NCBI GenBank assembly: GCA_903909925.1
Contig: CAIVXR010000093.1
Location: forward strand, 1-9,384
Reading direction: 5' to 3'
Length of the DNA: 9,384 nucleotides
Source: an uncultured beta proteobacterium
GTDB taxonomy: Bacteria; Pseudomonadota; Gammaproteobacteria; Burkholderiales; Burkholderiaceae
Part shown: positions 1-4,487 of the stretch, piece after piece
How the letters are laid out: every line of letters starts with the position of its first letter
Position numbering within the stretch: position 1 is the first letter of the stretch
Translations under genes and position numbers: made by a program
The notes under the pieces: model-generated
What the model was told of the DNA's origin: nothing
Database searches by the model: none
Seen by the model: the letters and a program-made list of their open reading frames with translations, nothing else

Positions 1-1
1 G

Positions 2-511
2 GTGGTTGAGGATGCAGAGAGTGCCCAGAAAAAACCTTTATTTCTGGTTTTAGATGGTGTAACCGATCCCCATAACTTTGGCGCCTGTTTACGTGTTGCA
101 GATGGTGCAGGAGTTGATGCTGTAGTGATTCCCAAAGATCGTTCTGCATCAATCAATGCAACTGTCAGTAAAGTTTCGAGTGGTGCATCTGAAGTCATGC
201 CGGTCATTACTGTTACCAATCTTGTACGTAGTATGAAAGAGATGCAAGAAGCAGGTGTTTGGTTAATTGGCACTGATGATGAAGCTGAGAAATCCATCTA
301 TGATCTTGATCTCACTGGCCCCATTGCCATTGTGATGGGAGCAGAGGGTGAAGGTATGCGACGCCTGACAAAAGAAACCTGTGATGAGCTCGTACGCATC
401 CCAATGCAGGGTGTAGTCGAAAGTTTGAATGTTTCTGTCGCAAGTGGCGTATGCTTATATGAGGCATTAAGACAGCGCCTAGCGAAAGTAATAAACAAAG
501 CTGCCAAGTAA
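2..511 (+). CDS. rlmB: 23S rRNA (guanosine-2'-O-)-methyltransferase RlmB, 3' part (5' end outside window)
   Basis: This is the catalytic C-terminal part of a SpoU/TrmH (SPOUT) methyltransferase. In the family, RlmB uses S-adenosylmethionine to methylate the ribose of G2251 in the peptidyl-transferase loop of 23S rRNA, in the cytoplasm. All three SpoU motifs are visible, counting from the codon at base 2: motif 1 NFGACLR (residues 25-31), motif 2 MGAEGEGM (112-119) and motif 3 ESLNVSVASGV (140-150), which form the knotted cofactor site. E. coli RlmB has about 243 residues. Only 169 are here, so roughly 75 N-terminal residues, the small rRNA-binding domain, lie upstream. The GTG at base 2 is therefore almost certainly an internal valine. 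The gene ends in TAA. In many proteobacteria rlmB follows rnr (RNase R); that neighbour would be outside the window. TrmH-type tRNA methylation is a less likely alternative. Confidence 0.93.
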   Translation: MVEDAESAQKKPLFLVLDGVTDPHNFGACLRVADGAGVDAVVIPKDRSASINATVSKVSSGASEVMPVITVTNLVRSMKEMQEAGVWLIGTDDEAEKSIYDLDLTGPIAIVMGAEGEGMRRLTKETCDELVRIPMQGVVESLNVSVASGVCLYEALRQRLAKVINKAAK

Positions 512-530
512 GTTTACTGAAAGGCCTTAT

Positions 531-713
531 ATGAAATGCAATATTGGTAACACCGATCGCCTTCTACGCATTACCGTTGGAGCTACTCTCATCGGTTTAG
601 CGGCCTTTGGAATTACTGGACCTTGGGCATGGATTGGAGTTATTCCTCTGGCAACGGGCGTATTCAGAATTTGTCCAGCCTATGACTTATTGGGTATTAA
701 TACTGCCAAGTAG
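531..713 (+). CDS. small inner-membrane protein of the DUF2892 (YgaP-like transmembrane) family
   Basis: The product has 60 residues and two hydrophobic segments, roughly residues 12-28 and 31-46, joined by a tight Gly-Pro turn (GITGPW), so it should form a short helical hairpin in the inner membrane. The hallmarks of DUF2892 are present: an N-terminal N-x-G-x-x-D-R element (NIGNTDR, residues 4-10) followed by R13, and a C-terminal CPAYDLLGINT (48-58). Members occur alone or fused to rhodanese domains, as in E. coli YgaP; no rhodanese is present here. The biochemical role is not known. Start choice: a good Shine-Dalgarno sequence, GAAAGG at 519-524, lies 6 nt before the ATG. The gene begins 19 bp after rlmB and probably shares its transcript. 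Cys3 and Cys48 could bind metal or a thiol, but that is speculation. Confidence 0.82.
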   Translation: MKCNIGNTDRLLRITVGATLIGLAAFGITGPWAWIGVIPLATGVFRICPAYDLLGINTAK

Positions 714-731
714 TGGGGTAATGCTTCAGTA

Positions 732-767
732 GGAAGCTTTACTTAGCGAGTAAAGCTTCTAGTTTTT
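732..767 (+). terminator. rho-independent terminator of the rlmB-DUF2892 unit, inside the 3' end of tal
   Basis: An 11-bp perfect inverted repeat pairs GAAGCTTTACT (733-743) with AGTAAAGCTTC (749-759) around the 5-nt loop TAGCG. A G-U pair (732/760) can extend it. A run of five T follows at 763-767. The T-run is on the plus-strand side only; on the minus strand the hairpin is followed by mixed sequence. It should therefore stop rightward transcription coming from the DUF2892 gene. The left arm straddles the tal stop codon and the rest lies within the last tal codons. Confidence 0.75.
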
Positions 768-1704
768 CAGTATCAATACAGAAATTACGAATACCTTCGG
801 CCAGCTTCTCGGTCGCCATTGCATCATTATTCAATTGCAAACGAAAACTAGACTCATCGAGCTTTAATGGGGTAATAGTTTCGCCATGAGTGTTAGTAGC
901 ATCTAGCTTTCTGCCAACGGAGGCAGTACTTCTTTGTAACTCAGCTAAAAGTTCCGGACTGATTGTTAGTAAATCACAGCCAGCCAACTCTAGAATCTGG
1001 CTGGTATTACGAAAGCTGGCTCCCATGATCTCTGTGGAGATGCCAAAGTGTTTGTAATAATGAAAAATTCTCTTTACTGAAGTCACGCCAGGATCATTTG
1101 CGCCACTATGGGTGGCCTCGCTCCAATTGGTACCCAGCTTTGCTTTATTCCAATCGGCAATACGTCCCACAAATGGGGATATCAGTTTTACATTTGCAGC
1201 ACCACAAGCTGCAGCTTGCACTAAAGAGAAGAGCAAAGTCATATTGCAATGTATGCCGGCAACTTCTAATTCTTTTGCGGCAGAAATACCTTCCCAAGTG
1301 GCAGCAAGTTTAATTAGGATGCGCTGACGATCAATGCCGTGTGACTCATATAGGGAGATCAGATGTTTGGCTTTAGTGACAGTCGCTTTAGTATCAAAAG
1401 AAAGCCTTGCATCGACTTCAGTAGAAACTCTACCGGGAATTATTTTGAGAATCTCTAAGCCAAATGCCACCAGAATGTAATCCACCAAATCGGTTGAGCT
1501 CATACCTGGATGAGCCGCCTTAACGGACTGGACTAGACTCTGGTAATTGCTTTGCTGAGCTGCCTTGAGAATGAGTGAGGGGTTGGTTGTGGCGTCCTGT
1601 GGCTGGAACTCTTGCAAACGCTCAAAGTCGCCTGTATCGGCAACGACCGTTGTCAGCTTTTTGAGCTGCTCTAGTTGGTTAGGGGCTAAAGAGGTGCTAT
1701 TCAT
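739..1704 (-). CDS. tal: transaldolase (class I, TalB type)
   Basis: Transaldolase moves a dihydroxyacetone unit between sedoheptulose 7-phosphate and glyceraldehyde 3-phosphate, giving erythrose 4-phosphate and fructose 6-phosphate, in the non-oxidative pentose phosphate pathway (cytoplasm). The 321-residue protein matches the usual TalB length of about 317. The Schiff-base lysine is K132 in ILIKLAATWEG. Other active-site residues recognisable from E. coli TalB are D23 (in VVADTGDF), N41 (DATTNPSLI), E96 (GRVSTEVD), N154 and T156 (CNMTLLFS), R181 (PFVGRI), and S230 and R232 (MGASFRN). The N-terminus is about 6 residues longer than in E. coli, balanced by a shorter stretch around residues 185-200. 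The ATG is the only reasonable start, since the next Met is residue 68. No clear Shine-Dalgarno sequence precedes it. It is divergent from rpiA, which serves the same pathway. Confidence 0.96.
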   Translation of the reverse strand: MNSTSLAPNQLEQLKKLTTVVADTGDFERLQEFQPQDATTNPSLILKAAQQSNYQSLVQSVKAAHPGMSSTDLVDYILVAFGLEILKIIPGRVSTEVDARLSFDTKATVTKAKHLISLYESHGIDRQRILIKLAATWEGISAAKELEVAGIHCNMTLLFSLVQAAACGAANVKLISPFVGRIADWNKAKLGTNWSEATHSGANDPGVTSVKRIFHYYKHFGISTEIMGASFRNTSQILELAGCDLLTISPELLAELQRSTASVGRKLDATNTHGETITPLKLDESSFRLQLNNDAMATEKLAEGIRNFCIDTEKLEALLAK

Positions 1705-1817
1705 GGCTAGGTTGGTCTAAATAAGGAGTCTGCTTTAGTGAGTTTCTTGTAGATATCATATGATAGATGTATTCATTACTCAGTTCCAGTTAAAGCATAA
1801 GGGCGTTTGGCAGGCAT
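1705..1817. promoter_or_regulatory. divergent tal/rpiA promoter region with a 12-bp palindrome
   Basis: This 113-bp gap separates the start codons of two divergent pentose phosphate genes and must hold signals for both unless they are read from elsewhere. The clearest element is the perfect palindrome TATCATATGATA at 1754-1765. Because it is symmetric it offers a TATGAT hexamer (5/6 match to the sigma70 -10 box) on each strand: 1759-1764 on plus and 1755-1760 on minus. The -35 sequences at the proper spacing match only about 3/6 on either strand, so the promoter call is weak. The palindrome might instead be an operator. The Shine-Dalgarno sequence for rpiA is poor (AGG at 1812-1814, 3 nt before the ATG). 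Confidence 0.35.
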
Positions 1818-2528
1818 ATGAATCAAGATCAACTTAAACAAATGGTGGGCGAGGCAGCGCGAGATGAGGTACTAAAGCTGGCGCCAGGACAAATTTTAGG
1901 AGTTGGTACAGGCTCAACTGCCAACTGCTTTATTGATGCCTTAGCGCCCTATAAAGATCATTTTGCAGGAACGGTATCGAGTTCAAATGCGACTACAGAG
2001 CGCTTACTAAAACATGGTTTTAAGGTTTTAGATCCCAACGATGTAAAAGAACTTCCCGCCTATGTCGATGGGGCTGATGAAATTGATCCAGCTGGGCACA
2101 TGATTAAAGGTGGCGGTGGGGCGCTCACCCGTGAAAAAATTATTGCTTCTATGGCTAAGCAGTTCATCTGCATTTGCGATTCATCAAAGCAAGTTGCGGT
2201 TTTGGGTAACTTTGCGCTGCCAGTAGAAATCATTCCTTTAGCAAAAGGCGTAGTGAGTAGAGAGTTAGAAAAGTTTGGCGGCAAGGTCACGCTACGCCTG
2301 GCCAAAAATACTCGTGCAGACTTAAATCAAACCCCCAGCGAGCCTTTTATTACTGATAACGGCGGGTGGATATTAGATGTAGCAGGTCTAAAGATTGCTG
2401 ACCCCATCAAGATGGAAATGCAAATCAATCAAATTGCGGGCGTGATTACGGTTGGACTATTTGCTAAAGAAAAAGCAAACATCTTGCTCGTCAGCAATGC
2501 TGCTGGCGTAGAAAGATTGGTACTTTAG
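1818..2528 (+). CDS. rpiA: ribose-5-phosphate isomerase A
   Basis: RpiA interconverts ribose 5-phosphate and ribulose 5-phosphate in the non-oxidative pentose phosphate pathway, supplying ribose for nucleotides (cytoplasm). The 236-residue length is close to the 219 of E. coli. Family signatures are present in order: the phosphate-binding loop GVGTGSTANCFIDAL (residues 28-42), SSNATTERL (55-63), and YVDGADEID followed by MIKGGGGALTREKI (82-108). The catalytic and binding residues known from E. coli (D81, D84, K94, E103, K121) are all found shifted by +3, at D84, D87, K97, E106 and K124. The ATG was chosen because the protein then starts at the usual point before the first helix. Transcription should end at the hairpin 9 nt past the stop. 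It is divergent from tal, and the pair suggests joint control of pentose phosphate flux. Confidence 0.96.
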   Translation: MNQDQLKQMVGEAARDEVLKLAPGQILGVGTGSTANCFIDALAPYKDHFAGTVSSSNATTERLLKHGFKVLDPNDVKELPAYVDGADEIDPAGHMIKGGGGALTREKIIASMAKQFICICDSSKQVAVLGNFALPVEIIPLAKGVVSRELEKFGGKVTLRLAKNTRADLNQTPSEPFITDNGGWILDVAGLKIADPIKMEMQINQIAGVITVGLFAKEKANILLVSNAAGVERLVL

Positions 2529-2532
2529 AAAT

Positions 2533-2567
2533 AAAAAACCCGACGGGGCATCCCCATCGGGTTGTTT
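2533..2567. terminator. bidirectional rho-independent terminator shared by rpiA (+) and the small RNA (-)
   Basis: AACCCGA (2537-2543) pairs with TCGGGTT (2557-2563), and inside it GGGG (2545-2548) pairs with CCCC (2552-2555) around the loop CAT, with one C-A mismatch. This gives an 11-bp GC-rich stem. On the minus strand it is followed by TTTTTTATTT, a textbook T-tract. On the plus strand the tail is weaker (TTGTTT at 2562-2567). It therefore ends leftward transcription strongly and rpiA mRNA probably less completely. Confidence 0.85.
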
Positions 2568-2690
2568 GCCATGGTTTGCATGGCGCAGGCGCTCGGAAGG
2601 TATTTAGTTCCTTAGCCTATGAGCATATAGATACGCTCATTCTTAAGTGGCTTTCGCCAATGTAGCGGGGCACTATATCTGCCTCACTAC
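2533..2690 (-). ncRNA. candidate structured small RNA, about 158 nt, family not recognised
   Basis: A consensus-like promoter on the minus strand predicts +1 at G2690, and a strong intrinsic terminator ends the transcript near 2533. Between them the sequence folds into consecutive hairpins. SL1 begins exactly at +1: GUAGUG (2690-2685) pairs with CGCUAC (2667-2662), with inner GGCA/UGCC and a 7-nt loop. SL2 (2659-2648) is UGGC-GAAA-GCCA with a GNRA tetraloop. SL3 (2640-2619) is a 22-nt near-perfect AT-rich palindrome with a 6-bp AUGAGC/GCUCAU base. SL4 pairs AGGC (2618-2615) with GCCU (2590-2587) around inner AAGG/CCUU. SL5 (2584-2568) is GCCAUG-CAAAC-CAUGGC. The terminator hairpin follows. 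No convincing reading frame is present. It lacks the 6S rod shape and the 4.5S and tmRNA core motifs, so no known family is assigned. It sits downstream of yggX and convergent with rpiA. Existence is well supported by sequence signals; function is unknown. Confidence 0.68.
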
Positions 2691-2696
2691 GATTAC

Positions 2697-2725
2697 ATCC
2701 TATGCCTGAGCAGTGAGAGAGTCAA
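2697..2725 (-). promoter_or_regulatory. sigma70-type promoter of the candidate small RNA
   Basis: On the minus strand TTGACT (2725-2720; 5/6 match to TTGACA) and TAGGAT (2702-2697; 4/6 match to TATAAT) are separated by exactly 17 bp. The expected start is the G at 2690, which is the first base of the first stem-loop. This is the best -35/-10 pair found in the window. Confidence 0.65.
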
Positions 2726-2788
2726 CAGTTGGGAACAAGTTTTACTAATTTATTTATGTTGTGCCGCAATACTCCAGATAGCAAGTTT

Positions 2789-3061
2789 TTATGCTGCTGG
2801 TGGGGTGTAGCCTTCTGCCATATCCGCACCGCCTTCAAAGAAGTACTTCTCAACCTGCTTCAGAAGATACTGGCGAGCACGAGGGTCAGCCATATTCAGG
2901 CGGTTTTCGTTAATCAGCATAGTTTGATGCTTTAACCATGCAGCCCAAGCTTCCTTCGATACTTGATTCCAAATCTTTTTGCCAAGCTCACCCGGAAGCG
3001 GAGCGAAATCCATTCCTTCAGCCTCTTTGTTGAGTTTGATGCATTGAACCATGCGTGCCAT
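2789..3061 (-). CDS. yggX: YggX-family Fe(II)-trafficking / oxidative damage protection protein
   Basis: This 90-residue soluble protein matches E. coli YggX (91 residues) over its whole length. Shared elements include C7, EAEGMDF (residues 13-19), PGELGKKIWNQVSKEAW (23-39), QTMLINENRLNM (46-57), and FFEGGADMAEGYTP (74-87). In enterics YggX is thought to help protect iron-sulphur proteins from superoxide and to take part in Fe(II) handling. The exact mechanism is unsettled, and the transfer of function rests on similarity. Start choice: a good Shine-Dalgarno sequence, AGAAAGG (minus strand, 3076-3070), lies 8 nt before the ATG. It starts 23 bp after the argA stop, so the two are probably cotranscribed. 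No hairpin with a T-tract directly follows it, so transcripts may continue into the small-RNA locus and end at its terminator. Confidence 0.95.
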   Translation of the reverse strand: MARMVQCIKLNKEAEGMDFAPLPGELGKKIWNQVSKEAWAAWLKHQTMLINENRLNMADPRARQYLLKQVEKYFFEGGADMAEGYTPPAA

Positions 3062-3084
3062 CTGTAATGCCTTTCTTGTTGTTC

Positions 3085-4449
3085 TTATAAATCTTTAGTT
3101 AAAACCATGGACTTACGGTCCCAGTTATAAATTTGTTTTCTTTCTTCGGGTAAATCATCAACAGATGCCCGTTTAAAGCCACGCTTTAAGAACCAATGCT
3201 CTGTTCTGGTAGTCAGAACAAATAATTTTTTGATACCTTCTTGTTTAGCGCGCATTTCAACGCGCTTGAGAAGACGCTCGCCATCACCAGAGCCTTGAAC
3301 ATCAGGATCTACTGCAAGGCAAGCAAGTTCACCTACGCCGTTAGGGAATGGGAAGAGGGCAGCGCATCCAAACAAAACACGGTCATGCTCAATCACAGAG
3401 AAGCGCTGAATATCACGTTCAATCACATCTTGCCCTCGAGCTGCCAAGATGCCTTCATCTTCAAGTGGCATTGTTAGCTGCAAAATACCACCCACGTCAT
3501 CTTGATTGGCTTCGCGCAAGTTCTCAATATCGGAGGAGGCAAGCATCATACCAATACCGTCATGGGTAAAGAGTTCTTCTAGTAATGCGCCGTCTTGATT
3601 GCATGGTAGGAAGTGAACGCGACTAACACCAGCTTTAATAGCTCTAGTAGAGATATTGAGCAAACTCTTCATGCCAACATCTAAATCTTTAGTCTGAGCC
3701 ATATAGTCTTGGAGCTGAGGCAGGGATAATTCTGTGATGAGATCGCCTTCTGCATCATGCAGGCCTTCATAAGGGCTCAAGAAAATCAACTTATCGGCTT
3801 TTAGAGCAGCAGCGGTAGAGGCAGCAACATCTTCATAGGCCAGATTAAATGCTTGCCCAGTAGGTGAAAAGCCTAAAGGGGAGAGCAAGACAATTTTATT
3901 GCTGTCTAAAGAGAGTTTGATAGAAGTGAAATCTACTTTGCGCACTAAGCCTGTATGAATGTAATCAGTGCCCTCAACAACCCCGATTGGCATCGCAGTG
4001 ATGAAGTTGCCAGAGATCACAGAAATACGTGATCCTGCCATCGGAGTATTTGGTAAGCCACGGCTAAAAGCCGCTTCGATATCAAGACGTAGTTCACCAG
4101 CAGCCTCTTTGACACACTCAAGTGCAGCAGCATCCGTAATTCGGTAACTGTGCAGTGCGCTCTTACCAAACTTACTTTTAATCTTGCGGAGCGATAACTG
4201 CTCCTCAATCTGTGGACGAATACCGTGGACTAAAACAATGCGCATGCCCATGGCATGTAGCATGGCAATATCCTCAATGAGATTCTCAAGACCAATTTCC
4301 TGAACGAGCTCACCGGCAAAGGCAATGACAAAGGTCTTCTCACGGAAACTATGGATGTAGGGGGCAACATCGCGCAACCACCCTACAAAGGGGAAGTTGG
4401 AGGTAGATTCTTCGGCACTTGAGGCCTGGTTCGGTACATTTGTTGGCAT
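3085..4449 (-). CDS. argA: N-acetylglutamate synthase (amino-acid N-acetyltransferase)
   Basis: ArgA transfers an acetyl group from acetyl-CoA to glutamate, the first committed step of arginine synthesis, and in the classical enzyme is inhibited by arginine. The 454 residues (443 in E. coli) show the two-domain layout. The amino-acid-kinase fold spans roughly residues 25-295, with KTFVIAFAGE (38-47) and VLVHGIRPQIEEQL (72-85). The C-terminal GNAT acetyltransferase domain spans about 310-454, with the acetyl-CoA pyrophosphate loop QGSGDG (385-390) after LACLAVDPDV, then TTRTEHWFLKRGF (413-425) and YNWDRKSMVL (441-450). Acetylglutamate kinase (ArgB) is excluded by the GNAT domain. The ATG is the only possible start: upstream in frame there is no other start before a TAG. 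No Shine-Dalgarno sequence precedes it, but a TATAAT box lies 9 nt away. Cotranscribed yggX follows, and hrpA is divergent with 17 bp between the start codons. Confidence 0.96.
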   Translation of the reverse strand: MPTNVPNQASSAEESTSNFPFVGWLRDVAPYIHSFREKTFVIAFAGELVQEIGLENLIEDIAMLHAMGMRIVLVHGIRPQIEEQLSLRKIKSKFGKSALHSYRITDAAALECVKEAAGELRLDIEAAFSRGLPNTPMAGSRISVISGNFITAMPIGVVEGTDYIHTGLVRKVDFTSIKLSLDSNKIVLLSPLGFSPTGQAFNLAYEDVAASTAAALKADKLIFLSPYEGLHDAEGDLITELSLPQLQDYMAQTKDLDVGMKSLLNISTRAIKAGVSRVHFLPCNQDGALLEELFTHDGIGMMLASSDIENLREANQDDVGGILQLTMPLEDEGILAARGQDVIERDIQRFSVIEHDRVLFGCAALFPFPNGVGELACLAVDPDVQGSGDGERLLKRVEMRAKQEGIKKLFVLTTRTEHWFLKRGFKRASVDDLPEERKQIYNWDRKSMVLTKDL

Positions 4450-4458
4450 AGTGAGAAA

Positions 4459-4487
4459 ATTATAGGGTGCAAGAGCCTATAAACCAA
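4459..4487 (-). promoter_or_regulatory. argA promoter, predicted near-leaderless start
   Basis: On the minus strand TTGGTT (4487-4482, 3/6 but with the key TTG) and a perfect TATAAT (4464-4459) are 17 bp apart. The expected +1 falls at about 4452, only about 3 nt before the argA ATG. That leaves no room for a ribosome binding site, in agreement with the lack of one. Most of the promoter lies within the first codons of hrpA on the other strand. Confidence 0.55.

Noticed and set aside
2..4. GTG at base 2 as the true start of the methyltransferase.
   Set aside because: RlmB proteins are about 75 residues longer at the N-terminus; the window simply begins inside the gene.
2525..2640. Tiny reading frames on the minus strand in the small RNA: 7 codons within SL3 (2638-2615) and 18 codons from 2581 running through the terminator.
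   Set aside because: Neither has a ribosome binding site; the longer one would use the terminator T-tract as codons. Chance frames are the simpler view.
2533..2690. Resemblance of the small-RNA sequence to a cobalamin riboswitch (UGCCCCGC near GGCGAAAGCCACU).
   Set aside because: The other conserved core boxes are not found in order, and no gene lies downstream on that strand before a strong terminator.
2533..2690. Identity as 6S RNA, 4.5S SRP RNA, tmRNA or a tRNA.
   Set aside because: It folds into separate short hairpins rather than the 6S rod; the 4.5S GGAA-type tip, the tmRNA tag frame and a tRNA cloverleaf with TpsiC arm were not found.
2729..2935. 68-codon plus-strand frame overlapping the yggX end.
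   Set aside because: It is antisense to a clearly conserved YggX protein, and its sequence has no recognisable feature.
4017..4208. 63-codon minus-strand frame inside argA, in another frame.
   Set aside because: It is a shadow of the well-supported ArgA frame with no start signal.
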